From Cryobacterium glaciale (lineage in GTDB: Bacteria; Actinomycetota; Actinomycetes; Actinomycetales; Microbacteriaceae), in contig NZ_SOEY01000016.1 of NCBI RefSeq assembly GCF_004402535.1, positions 62,001 to 126,000 on the forward strand: 64,000 bases of DNA, in the 5' to 3' direction. The position numbers were made by a program, and so were the translations under genes. Position 1 is the stretch's first letter, and every line of letters starts with the position of its first letter. The notes under the pieces are model-generated. The model was not told the origin of the DNA. It was given only the letters and a program-made list of their open reading frames with translations, and made no database searches. Positions 42,472 to 50,823 of this stretch are shown one piece after another.

Positions 42472-43563
42472 GCCGCCGAGTGCTGAACCGATTGCCAGCC
42501 CGAGCAGGCTGAGCACGCGTGAGGCCGCGTTCACCCGGCCCCGAAGGGTGTCGGGCACGAGTCGCTGCCGCAGCGACGTGGCGCAGATTCCCCACACGAC
42601 GGCATGCAGAATGTAGACCGCGAGCAGCACCGCGGCAACCACGCCGTTTGTCGTGGCGCTCAGTGCGAAGAGCGCGACCGCGCCGGTGAGCAGGCTCACA
42701 ACGATCGTCCATCGGTAGCCGAACAGCCCGGTCACCCGCGCCGTGGCAAACGATCCGACCAGCCCGCCGAGCGCCGAAACAGCAAGGATCACACCGTAAC
42801 CGAAAGCATCGAGAGCGAGGTTTTGCTCAGCGAAAAGCACGAGAATCGAGAATGGAAGCATATAACCCACGCTCGCGAGGGCTCCGATGAGCGCGAGCCC
42901 GCCGACGGTCCGATTGCCGGCGAGCCAGCGGATGCCCTGCATTGCCTCTCGCAAAGCCGGTTGGCGCGGCCCGAGCCCTATGCCGGTCGATGCACCCAGC
43001 CGCCGGATGGGCAGGGCGAGGGCCAGCAATCCGGCCGCGGCCCAGAGTCCGCCCATGAAATACAGGGGAGTGGCGGCCGCGACGGCGAACAGCAGCCCAC
43101 CCAGCGGTGGCCCGGCGAACTCGTCGGCAATCAGCTGCGCGGCAGAGATGCGGCCGTTGGCCCGGTCGAGATGCTGGTCCGGCACGACCCCGGGCAGCAA
43201 AGAAACGGATGCGTTGTCCGCCGCACTTTCCAGCGTTCCGACCATGGCAAACGCCGCGCAGAGCAGCGGCAGTGACCCGACGTCGAGCTGCACGGAGACT
43301 GCCAGGGCGATCACCGCGAGCCCGCGGATGAGGTTGGCAACGATGAGCATCGTGCGCCGATCGATCCGGTCGACCCACACGCCGATGGGCAGCGCAACCA
43401 GGAGCCGGACCAAGGCGTAGCTCGTTGCCAGCCCAGCGACGAGTCGCGGATCGTCGGTGAGGGCTGCCGCCAGAAGCGGCATCGAGATGAACGCGACCCC
43501 GTCAGCGAGATTGGAGGAGGCACTCGACGTCCACAACGCACGGAAAGGACGACCGAGCGACAT
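42295..43563 (-). CDS. MFS transporter (enterobactin exporter EntS-like)
   Basis: 422 aa, twelve-helix major facilitator. Opens MSLGRPFRALWTSSASSNLADGVAFISMPLLAAALT and has the loop 2-3 motif GVWVDRIDRRTMLI and VSLLPGVVPDQHLDRANGR, a pattern of the EntS/DHA-type MFS_3 exporters of siderophores or drugs. A leaderless promoter supports ATG 43563. The last ~35 residues (HAVPTNSISVDPAVRGEADLLEHPK) overlap the convergent GNAT frame. Substrate unknown. Confidence 0.85.
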   Translation of the reverse strand: MSLGRPFRALWTSSASSNLADGVAFISMPLLAAALTDDPRLVAGLATSYALVRLLVALPIGVWVDRIDRRTMLIVANLIRGLAVIALAVSVQLDVGSLPLLCAAFAMVGTLESAADNASVSLLPGVVPDQHLDRANGRISAAQLIADEFAGPPLGGLLFAVAAATPLYFMGGLWAAAGLLALALPIRRLGASTGIGLGPRQPALREAMQGIRWLAGNRTVGGLALIGALASVGYMLPFSILVLFAEQNLALDAFGYGVILAVSALGGLVGSFATARVTGLFGYRWTIVVSLLTGAVALFALSATTNGVVAAVLLAVYILHAVVWGICATSLRQRLVPDTLRGRVNAASRVLSLLGLAIGSALGGLLAVTSLPLSIVVGGAVFVCCAVLAALVIPRHPHAVPTNSISVDPAVRGEADLLEHPK

Positions 43564-43570
43564 GACCCCG

Positions 43571-43576
43571 AGTCTA
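43571..43576 (-). promoter_or_regulatory. -10 element for leaderless MFS transcript
   Basis: On the minus strand TAGACT, 7 nt, then ATG at 43563, with no ribosome site. Confidence 0.65.
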
Positions 43577-43648
43577 CGCAGGGATCCACGCGGTTCGCTG
43601 CGGGCGAACCCCGGACTGAAACCCTCGCCGTTGCGATTGACTGAACAG

Positions 43649-43897
43649 ATGACGCGCACCCGCATTCTTGGCGGAACGGCCTGGCTCGGTCGCGAGATCG
43701 TCCGCCAGTTGATTGCCCGAGGCGAACAGGTGACCCGCCTCGCGCGCGGCGAGGCGGGGGATTTTGCAGACGGCGTGACGAGCATCCGCTCTGATCGACG
43801 TGCACCCGGGGCGTACGACCGAGTCGCCGAAACCCGCTGGGACCGAGTCATCGAGCTGTCCTATGACGCTGAGCTCGTCGCCGGAGCGCTCGCGTAG
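43649..43897 (+). pseudogene. NAD-dependent epimerase/reductase, truncated after 82 residues
   Basis: Starts as a normal short-chain epimerase: TRILGGTAWLGREIVRQLIARG (GxxGxxG dinucleotide fold), then VTRLARGEAG, APGAYDRVAETRWDRVIELSYDAELVAGAL. Intact relatives continue for about 230 more residues; here a TAG follows at 43895. That stop lies inside the right arm of a 58-nt stem-loop element, so the gene was cut where the element begins. Confidence 0.82.
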
Positions 43898-43917
43898 CGG
43901 CTGCCGAAATGGGGCGC
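43893..43917 (+). repeat. 58-nt stem-loop element, right half only
   Basis: CGTAGCGG followed by CTGCCGAAATGGGGCGC matches the 25-nt right arm of the element (copies 1 and 2 have CTACCGAAATGGGGCGC). The left arm and loop are absent; the truncated epimerase occupies that side. Confidence 0.75.
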
Positions 43918-43931
43918 GGCCATCCGTTCGG

Positions 43932-44084
43932 TCAGTCTTTCGGCGCCCGAAGGTAGCGGCGAATGGCGAGCACGACCACCCAGGCGAGGCCGAGCAGCAC
44001 GATGGCGCTGCCGATGTAGCCGAACGTGGCGTTCAGGCCGTTCGTTTCGAGGGGGAGCAGCGCGTGCAGGTCGGTAAAGCTCAT
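43932..44084 (-). CDS. 50-aa single-span membrane protein
   Basis: Reads MSFTDLHALLPLETNGLN, then a helix GYIGSAIVLLGLAWVVVLAI, then RRYLRAPKD: an outside-in small membrane protein with a basic cytoplasmic end. Codon use is like real genes. There is no clear ribosome site before ATG 44084. Function unknown. It is followed on the left by the half stem-loop element. Confidence 0.6.
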   Translation of the reverse strand: MSFTDLHALLPLETNGLNATFGYIGSAIVLLGLAWVVVLAIRRYLRAPKD

Positions 44085-44129
44085 TGCTTAAGCCAACCAC
44101 AGTGTGCCGGGTAAGCGCGCCACAACTTT

Positions 44130-45992
44130 CTAGCGGATGCTGCTGCTCCCGTCGCTGACCGGCGCGACCTGTGGGGTGTCGAGATCCCAGGCCCGCAGGC
44201 GCCGAAGCAGGCTGCGCTTCTTGTCGGTGTGGCCCTGCATACGCCCTAAAATGCCGGCGAGCATGGCGATGGCTTCGGCGATGAACGGGCCCTTGTTGAG
44301 CATGACGCACTCGGCGCGTTCGGCCATGGCGGCATCCGTCACCTCGGCGCGCGACGGCACGCCGGTACGGGCGAGGGTGTCGAGCACCTGGGTCGCCCAG
44401 ATCACCGGCACGTGGGCCGCTTCGCACAGCCACAGGATCTCTTCCTGCACCTCGGCGAGCCGCTCGAAACCGGCTTCCACCGCCAGGTCGCCGCGAGCGA
44501 TCATCACTCCGACGCCCTGCCACCTCATGGCTTCGAGCAGAATCTGCGGTAGCGCTTCGAACGCAGCGACGGTTTCAATTTTCAGCACGACGCCGAGTTC
44601 CGGGTTGCCCTCGAGGTGCGCAAGCAGGTCCCGCACGTCGGCTGCACTGCGCACAAAGGATATGTTCACGATATCGGCGTGGGTGCGTACAAAAGTGAGG
44701 TCCGCCACGTCGTCGTCGGTGAGTGCCGAGATCGCGAGCTGAGTGTCGGGCAGGTTGATGCCCTTCTCCGCTTTCAGTCTTGTTCCGCTCACGCCGGCAC
44801 GGTTCACCTCAACAGTGATCTCTGTGGGCGCCACGGCCCTGATGACTCCGGCGATCTTGCCGTCGTCGAGCAGCACGCGCTCGCCGGGGTGCGCCGATCG
44901 AAAGGCTTCGGGCAGAGTGCAGCCGATGCGGTGGGTGCCGTCGGTCGAGACCGCTGCGGGGCTGAGGTCCGCGGTGAGAATGAGGGTGTCACCCCGGTGC
45001 ACGAGCAGGGATTGTTCGGTCGGATGCAGTTCGTCCACGACCCCGACCACGCCGGGCTCATCGCGGTCGGCCGCCAGAGCGAGCCCGGGAACGAAGTAGG
45101 CGGTCTGGGTGAGTGACACCAGGCATCCGTCGGGGTAACTCTGCTCGACGGTGAGCGTGCGGTGCGAAGCGCGCGCGTCGACGAAGTCAATCGTGTCGCC
45201 GACGTGGCGCAGGGCGACCCAACTCGGGTCGGTGACCGGCACAACGGATGCCCCCGGCGCGACCGCGTTGTCGGGTCGCGTTCCGAGCCAGGCCAGCCCG
45301 CGACGAAGAACGGCACCCGTCGCCGATCGCACCGGCTTAATTTTGATCACCTCGGGGCCGGGCTCGATGGGTCCGGTACGCAGTTTCGGGCCGCCGAGAT
45401 CCATGGCCACGAGGCAACGCTGGCCAGTCGACGCCTCGGCCGAGCGGATATTGGCGATCATCGCGCTCCACCCGCTCGCCCCGTCGTGGGCGCAGTTGAC
45501 GCGGGCGATGTCCATTCCGCTCTCGAGCATGGACTGCACCAGCTCGCCGTCGGTGGCCGCCTCGCTCGGCAGGGTCACCATGATGCGCGTGGAACGATGC
45601 TCCGGCTGCCTGCCGAGCAGGAGGGCCGTGTTGCGGGTGAGGATGGCGGCGCCGTCAGGCAGTTGCGGGGGCACCGCAACGGGAACGAAGCGATCGTCGG
45701 GAGTGATCAGCAGGGACAGCGTGCGGAGCAGCCCATCGATGCTCGCCAAAACGTGCGATTCGGTGCGCCCGAGCGAGGTCAGACCGTGGCGGGCGAGGCG
45801 AGTCTGCAGATCGCGCACATCGTGGGCTCGCAGCTCGGCGTAGTGCACCAGGTTTGTCGCACTGAACTCATGGTGTGGCGCAACGGCGGCGATCTCTTCG
45901 GCCTGTCGGGCTTCGGCCAGCAGCAGATCGGCCCGCAACGCCACGATCTCGGAGTGCAGGGAGATCAAGTCGGACAACTCGAGCGATGTCAT
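44130..45992 (-). CDS. pyk: Atypical pyruvate-kinase-like protein
   Basis: 620 aa from ATG 45992 (site GAAAGGGA). Residues 1-135 are a helical N-terminal region not found in normal pyruvate kinase. The catalytic barrel follows: IMVTLPSEAATDGELV, GMDIARVNCAHDG, MDLGGPKLRTG, EKGINLPD, VVLKIETVAAFEALPQI, VMIARGDLAVEAG, and VIWATQVLDTLARTGVPSRAEVTDAAMAE. The usual MLSGETA is MLNKGPF, and the regulatory C-terminal domain is absent. K+-site Ser and Thr are replaced, and the GPEIR Glu is Lys (GPKLR), the pattern of K+-independent enzymes. Phosphoryl transfer from PEP is likely but unproven. Confidence 0.8.
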   Translation of the reverse strand: MTSLELSDLISLHSEIVALRADLLLAEARQAEEIAAVAPHHEFSATNLVHYAELRAHDVRDLQTRLARHGLTSLGRTESHVLASIDGLLRTLSLLITPDDRFVPVAVPPQLPDGAAILTRNTALLLGRQPEHRSTRIMVTLPSEAATDGELVQSMLESGMDIARVNCAHDGASGWSAMIANIRSAEASTGQRCLVAMDLGGPKLRTGPIEPGPEVIKIKPVRSATGAVLRRGLAWLGTRPDNAVAPGASVVPVTDPSWVALRHVGDTIDFVDARASHRTLTVEQSYPDGCLVSLTQTAYFVPGLALAADRDEPGVVGVVDELHPTEQSLLVHRGDTLILTADLSPAAVSTDGTHRIGCTLPEAFRSAHPGERVLLDDGKIAGVIRAVAPTEITVEVNRAGVSGTRLKAEKGINLPDTQLAISALTDDDVADLTFVRTHADIVNISFVRSAADVRDLLAHLEGNPELGVVLKIETVAAFEALPQILLEAMRWQGVGVMIARGDLAVEAGFERLAEVQEEILWLCEAAHVPVIWATQVLDTLARTGVPSRAEVTDAAMAERAECVMLNKGPFIAEAIAMLAGILGRMQGHTDKKRSLLRRLRAWDLDTPQVAPVSDGSSSIR

Positions 45993-46056
45993 AGCGTCCC
46001 TTTCGTGGCGGGCCCGCCCAGTATGGCGGGTGCCGGTGAACGGCCGGGGTGCAAAC

Positions 46057-46092
46057 ACAAAAAAGTGGGCCGATCCGCGAGGATCGGCCCAC
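46057..46092 (-). terminator. Intrinsic terminator of the Bax inhibitor-1 family gene
   Basis: GTGGGCCGATCC and GGATCGGCCCAC form a 12-bp perfect stem with a 4-nt loop, followed on the minus strand by TTTTTTGTG. Confidence 0.92.
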
Positions 46093-46109
46093 TGACAGGG
46101 TTCGAGCTG

Positions 46110-46928
46110 CTACTCGCGGGTGAGCACGAAAATGCGCAGCATTTCGACGTAGAGCCAGACGACGGTCATGATGATGCCGAACGCGCCGGTCCAACCGTAC
46201 TTGCGCGGCAGGCGGTTGTTGACGCCCTTCTGGATGAAGTCGAAGTCGAGCACCAGCGAGTACGCGGCCAGGAGCACCGCGAGGAGGCCGATGAGGATGC
46301 CGAGCTTGATGTCGAAGCCGAGAATGCTGATGCTCGCACTGCGCATGCCGAAGGCCTGGTCGGTGCCGCCGAAGATCATCATTCCCACGTTGATGAGCGA
46401 GAAAGCGGCGTAGCCGATCATGGCGATCAGAAAGATCTTGGTGGCTTTCTTCGAGGCGCGGATCTTGCCGCTCTTGAACAGGGCCAGGGTGACGGCGACC
46501 ACGACGAGGGTGGCGAGAACCGCCTGCACCACGACGCCCGGGTAGATGTCGTCGAAGACGCGGGAGATGCCGCCGACGAACAGGCCCTGGGCCCCGGCGA
46601 AGGCGAGGATCAGCGGGGCCGACGGCTCCTTCTTGAAGGTGTTGACCAGACCGAGCACGAAACCGACGATGGCGCCGAGGATGAACAGGAACGGCAGCAC
46701 CGGGGTGGCGACCCAGGAGATCATTGCCGCGACGACCAGCAGCGCGAAGCCGAGGCCGGTCTTGGTGATGGTGTCTTCGTAGGTCATGCGTTCGGTGTCC
46801 TGCGCACCGGCGGATGGCCGGTTGTACATCGACTGCAGATCGTTGTCAGAGAGGGCCTGCGACGACGCCACTGCGCCACGAGCGCCGAACGCTTCGTTGC
46901 GGGAGAAAGCGGGGTTGGAGGATGCCAT
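46110..46928 (-). CDS. Bax inhibitor-1/YccA-family membrane protein
   Basis: 272 aa. A ~55-residue polar N-terminus with NPAFSRNEAFGARG and MTYEDTITKTGLGF is typical of the actinobacterial YccA branch. Seven hydrophobic helices follow, including GAIVGFVLGLVNTFKKEPSAPLILAFAGAQGLFVGG and DFDFIQKGVNNRLPRKYGWTGAFG, with the conserved aspartates of the proposed Ca2+/H+ channel pore. Single-gene unit with its own terminator. Confidence 0.92.
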   Translation of the reverse strand: MASSNPAFSRNEAFGARGAVASSQALSDNDLQSMYNRPSAGAQDTERMTYEDTITKTGLGFALLVVAAMISWVATPVLPFLFILGAIVGFVLGLVNTFKKEPSAPLILAFAGAQGLFVGGISRVFDDIYPGVVVQAVLATLVVVAVTLALFKSGKIRASKKATKIFLIAMIGYAAFSLINVGMMIFGGTDQAFGMRSASISILGFDIKLGILIGLLAVLLAAYSLVLDFDFIQKGVNNRLPRKYGWTGAFGIIMTVVWLYVEMLRIFVLTRE

Positions 46929-47149
46929 GGGGTGCTGTACTCACAATCAGCTGGTGGGTAATTCGGTGCATGCGGGCAAACCGGCACGCAGCGCCTGGTG
47001 CGGCGCTCCCTCCACGGTACCCGAGAGTGACTGCGAATGCACCGGGGAATGCGCGGCGATCAGCGGATTTGCAGCATTATCGACTGTGTTCTGAGCCCCG
47101 TTGTGCTGCGAGCGTGGCTGGCCCCCAGCATCCGTTCTGTCGGCGCCGA

Positions 47150-47155
47150 TAGCCT
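47150..47155 (+). promoter_or_regulatory. -10 element for leaderless GDPD transcript
   Basis: TAGCCT, 6 nt, then ATG 47162, with no ribosome site. It sits at the end of the 233-bp gap after the Bax inhibitor gene, in which I see nothing else. Confidence 0.65.
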
Positions 47156-47161
47156 GAAACC

Positions 47162-48172
47162 ATGCGACCCATCGTCATCGGCCACCGCGGGGCGAGCGGC
47201 CACCGGCCAGAGCACACGCGCTCCGCTTTCAACCTTGCCTTCGCGCTCGGCGCCGACGCCGTCGAACCAGACCTGGTGGCCACCCGCGACGGTGTGCTCG
47301 TGATCCGCCACGAAAACGAGATCTCCGGCACCACGGATGTCGCCACTCGCGCCGAATTCGCCGCTCGCCGCACCGAGAAGTACATCGACGGCAACCCGGT
47401 CACCGGCTGGTTCACCGAGGACTTCACCTGGGCCGAACTACGCACCCTGCGCGCCCGGGAACGGCTGCCCACCCTGCGCCAGGGCAATACGACCTTCAAC
47501 GACCAGCAGCCGATTCTGCGCCTGCGCGACCTGTTCGACATTGTCGACGCCGCGGCCGAGCAGGCCGACCGGGTGCTCGGCATCATCGCCGAGATCAAGC
47601 ACGCCAACTATTTCGCCGCACTCGACCTGCCGCTGGCCGAACTGTTCGCCGCTGAGATCTCCGCTGCGGGCTGGAACACCGACCGGCTCACCGTGGAGAG
47701 CTTCGAACCGAGCGTGCTCGCCCGCGTTCGAGCCCAGGGTGTGCGCGGCAAACGCATCTTTCTGCTGGAAGACCAGGGACGTCCGGCCGACCAGGTGGCG
47801 GAGTTCGGTGCCGGCGCCGCACCTTACGCTGATCACCTCACGGCCGCCGGTCTCGCGCAGCTGGCCGCTGGTTCTGACGCGATCGACGGCATCAGCGTTC
47901 CCAAATCGCTCATTCTCGAAACGGATATCGCGGGCGAAACGATCGGGGCATCCGCCCTGGTCGACGACGCCCACGCCGTCGGGCTGGAGATCTACTGCTG
48001 GACTCTGCGCCCGGAAAACAAATTCCTGGCGAAATCCTTTCGCAACGGTGCCCGCAAGGCGGACTTCGGCCACTGGCAGTCGGAGTTTCGGGTCATTCTC
48101 GACTCGGGAGTCAACGGGGTGTTCGCCGACCACCCCGATCTGGCCGTGCACGTGCGCGACGCGCTGCGCTGA
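47162..48172 (+). CDS. Glycerophosphodiester phosphodiesterase
   Basis: 336-aa TIM-barrel enzyme that hydrolyses glycerophosphodiesters to glycerol-3-phosphate and an alcohol. GDPD motifs are VIGHRGASGHRPEHTRSAF (catalytic His and Arg), DAVEPDLVATRDGVLVIRHENEI (Glu, Asp and the second catalytic His), and IIAEIKH (metal Glu). No signal peptide, so it appears cytoplasmic. Its product could feed GlpD encoded at 30618. Confidence 0.93.
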   Translation: MRPIVIGHRGASGHRPEHTRSAFNLAFALGADAVEPDLVATRDGVLVIRHENEISGTTDVATRAEFAARRTEKYIDGNPVTGWFTEDFTWAELRTLRARERLPTLRQGNTTFNDQQPILRLRDLFDIVDAAAEQADRVLGIIAEIKHANYFAALDLPLAELFAAEISAAGWNTDRLTVESFEPSVLARVRAQGVRGKRIFLLEDQGRPADQVAEFGAGAAPYADHLTAAGLAQLAAGSDAIDGISVPKSLILETDIAGETIGASALVDDAHAVGLEIYCWTLRPENKFLAKSFRNGARKADFGHWQSEFRVILDSGVNGVFADHPDLAVHVRDALR

Positions 48173-48226
48173 CCAGTTCGTGCTGATCAGATCGTGCTGA
48201 CCAGTTCTGCTGTCAGGGGCCTCGCC

Positions 48227-48232
48227 TACACT
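48227..48232 (+). promoter_or_regulatory. -10 element of pcrA
   Basis: TACACT, 10 nt, then ATG 48243: a near-leaderless transcript with at most a few untranslated bases and no ribosome site. Confidence 0.55.
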
Positions 48233-48242
48233 GGAAACCGAC

Positions 48243-50822
48243 ATGACCACACCTCTTAACGCGGAATCCGCGCCCGCCACCGCCCGTCGTTCGGCCACGC
48301 CGATCATCCTCGATGCGTCCGACAGAGCAGCCAACGGCTATGCGGCGCAGGGACATGCGGGCACGGGCGGCGCCCGGCAGAGCCCGCTGCTCGACGGGCT
48401 CAACCCGCAGCAGAAAGAGGCCGTTGAATACCGCGGGCAGGCGCTGCTCATCATCGCGGGCGCCGGCTCGGGCAAGACCAGCGTGCTCACCCGGCGGGTC
48501 GCGAGCCTGCTCGAAACCCGCGACGCCTGGCCGAGCCAGATTCTCGCGATCACCTTCACGAACAAGGCTGCTGCTGAGATGCGCGAGCGGGTGCACGCCA
48601 TTCTCGGCCAGGGGTCCGACGGTATGTGGATCAGCACCTTCCACTCTTCCTGCGTGCGCATTCTGCGCCGCGAAGCCGAGAAGATCGGCCTGTCGAGCAC
48701 GTTCAGCATCTACGACTCGGCCGACACCAAGGTCACCCTCAAGCGCATCATCAAGGGGCTCGACGCCGACACCTACGGGTTCACGCCCGGCTCGGCCGGC
48801 GCCAAGATCTCCAAGCTCAAGAATGAGCTCGCCGACGCGGACTCCTACGCGCGCAACGCGAACATGAGCGACCCCCAGGAGGTCATGTTCGTCGAGATTT
48901 TTCGGCAGTACTCCGCTCGGCTGCGCGCCGCGAGCGCGCTCGACTTCGACGACCTCATCGGCGAGACCGTCTACCTGTTTCGCGCGTTCCCCAAGGTCGC
49001 CGCGCTCTACCGGCGGCGGTTTCGGCACCTGCTGGTCGACGAATACCAGGACACCAACCACGCCCAGTACGCCCTCGTGCACGAGCTCACCCGTCCGGTC
49101 ACCGCCGAGCTCGCCCAGGAGATGGAAGATGACGGCGTGCACGTGCGCAACCTGCGGGACATGACCGGCGCCATCCCGGGAGCGTCACTCACCGTGGTCG
49201 GCGACTCCGATCAGTCGATCTATGCCTTCCGCGGGGCCGACACCCGCAATATCAGCGGGTTCGAGCGGGACTATCCGGGCGCGAAGGTGATCCTGCTCGA
49301 GCAGAATTACCGGTCGACCCAGAACATCCTCTCGGCGGCGAACGCCGTGATCGGCCACAACTTCGACCGCACCGACAAGAAACTCTGGAGTGCGGGCGGC
49401 GACGGCGAGAAAATCGTCGGCTTCACCGCCTACTCCGGGCACGACGAAGCCCAATTCGTCTCCGACGAGATCCAGGTGCTGCACGCCGCCGGCATGGCCT
49501 ACCGCGACATGGCCGTGTTCTACCGCACCAACGCGCAGACCCGAGCGCTTGAAGAGATCCTCGTGCGTTCGGCCACACCGTACCGGGTGGTCGGTGGCAC
49601 CAAGTTCTACGAGCGGGCCGAGATCAAGGATGCCCTGGCCTACCTCATCGCCGTTGCCAACCCGGTCGACGAACTCGCCCTGCGCCGCATTCTGAACACC
49701 CCCAAGCGCGGCATCGGTCCGGCCACCGAGACCGGGCTGTCGAGCTTCGCCGACGACAACGAGCTCACCTTTCGGCAGGCCATGCGCAATTCCGCCTCGC
49801 TCGGTCTCGGCCCGAAGGTGACCGGCGCCATCCTCAAGCTCGCTGAGCTGCTCGATGCCGCCGCGCTCATGCTCGTGCCCACCTCGGTCACCGATGACGG
49901 TGTGCCGGTCGGCGCCGCAAACGACGGTGCCGCTAACGTCAGCGAAGTATTGGAGTTTCTTTTGAACGGCAGCGGACTGCTCGCCGTGCTGCGCAGCAGC
50001 CGCGACCCGCAAGACGAGGTGCGCGCCGAGAACATCGAGGAGCTCGTCGCCCAGACCAAGGACTTCAATAAGGAGAACCCCGACGGCGGCCTGGTCGACT
50101 TTCTCACCCAGGTGTCGCTCGTGGCCGCGGCCGACGACCTCGACGATGCCTCGGGCACGGTCTCGCTGATGACCCTGCACACCGCGAAGGGCCTCGAATA
50201 TGAGGCCGTGTTCCTGACCGGTGTCGAGGAAGGGCTGTTGCCGCACCAGATGTCAGCGAATGAGCCCGGCGGACCGGCCGAAGAACGCCGCCTGTTCTAC
50301 GTGGGTATCACCCGCGCGCGCAAACGGCTCTACCTCTCGCTCGCCATGACCAGGGCCCAGTTCGGCGACATCAACGTGGCCATGCCGAGCCGGTACCTGC
50401 AGGAGATTCCGGCCGAGCTGATCGACTGGAAGCAGTCGCCGGGCATGGCGAACTCCCGCGGCGGCACTCAGCCGCGCGCCCTGAACGCGCGCCGCGATGG
50501 CGGGTTCGGTGGCTTCGGTAACTCCCTCAATTCCTTGAGTGATGGCTTCGGCGGCCGCAGCCGTGGCAGCAACAGCGCGAAAGAGGCCGGACTGCCGCCG
50601 GGCAAGCCGAAGACCGAGTGGGCCAACAAGATCACCGGAACGGTGCGCGACAACGGCAGCCTCGAACTCGCGGCGGGCGACCGCATCCGCCACCACGACT
50701 TTGGCGAGGGCCGGGTCAATCAGGTCACCGGTGAGGGCACCAAACGCATCGCCCACGTGCAGTTCGACAGCATGGGTGCCAAGAAACTGCTGATCAAGAT
50801 CGCTCCGATCGAAAAGATCTAG
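48243..50822 (+). CDS. pcrA: ATP-dependent DNA helicase PcrA/UvrD
   Basis: 859-aa SF1A 3'-5' helicase for repair and for clearing proteins from DNA. Motifs in order: Q-motif LLDGLNPQQKEAV, Walker A AGAGSGKTS, ITFTNKAAAEMRER, DEYQDTN, VGDSDQSIYAFRGA, EQNYRST, VVGGTKFYERAEIKD, LHTAKGLEYEAVFLTGVEEGLLP and RRLFYVGITRARKRL. The C-terminus AGDRIRHHDFGEGRV is the PcrA Tudor-like RNA-polymerase-contact region. A ~40-residue polar N-terminal extension is actinobacterial. Confidence 0.97.
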   Translation: MTTPLNAESAPATARRSATPIILDASDRAANGYAAQGHAGTGGARQSPLLDGLNPQQKEAVEYRGQALLIIAGAGSGKTSVLTRRVASLLETRDAWPSQILAITFTNKAAAEMRERVHAILGQGSDGMWISTFHSSCVRILRREAEKIGLSSTFSIYDSADTKVTLKRIIKGLDADTYGFTPGSAGAKISKLKNELADADSYARNANMSDPQEVMFVEIFRQYSARLRAASALDFDDLIGETVYLFRAFPKVAALYRRRFRHLLVDEYQDTNHAQYALVHELTRPVTAELAQEMEDDGVHVRNLRDMTGAIPGASLTVVGDSDQSIYAFRGADTRNISGFERDYPGAKVILLEQNYRSTQNILSAANAVIGHNFDRTDKKLWSAGGDGEKIVGFTAYSGHDEAQFVSDEIQVLHAAGMAYRDMAVFYRTNAQTRALEEILVRSATPYRVVGGTKFYERAEIKDALAYLIAVANPVDELALRRILNTPKRGIGPATETGLSSFADDNELTFRQAMRNSASLGLGPKVTGAILKLAELLDAAALMLVPTSVTDDGVPVGAANDGAANVSEVLEFLLNGSGLLAVLRSSRDPQDEVRAENIEELVAQTKDFNKENPDGGLVDFLTQVSLVAAADDLDDASGTVSLMTLHTAKGLEYEAVFLTGVEEGLLPHQMSANEPGGPAEERRLFYVGITRARKRLYLSLAMTRAQFGDINVAMPSRYLQEIPAELIDWKQSPGMANSRGGTQPRALNARRDGGFGGFGNSLNSLSDGFGGRSRGSNSAKEAGLPPGKPKTEWANKITGTVRDNGSLELAAGDRIRHHDFGEGRVNQVTGEGTKRIAHVQFDSMGAKKLLIKIAPIEKI

Positions 50823-50823
50823 G

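Noticed and set aside
45162-46961. 599-codon plus-strand ORF opposite the pyruvate-kinase-like and Bax-inhibitor genes
   Set aside because: Runs through two minus-strand genes and an intrinsic terminator; no protein signature.
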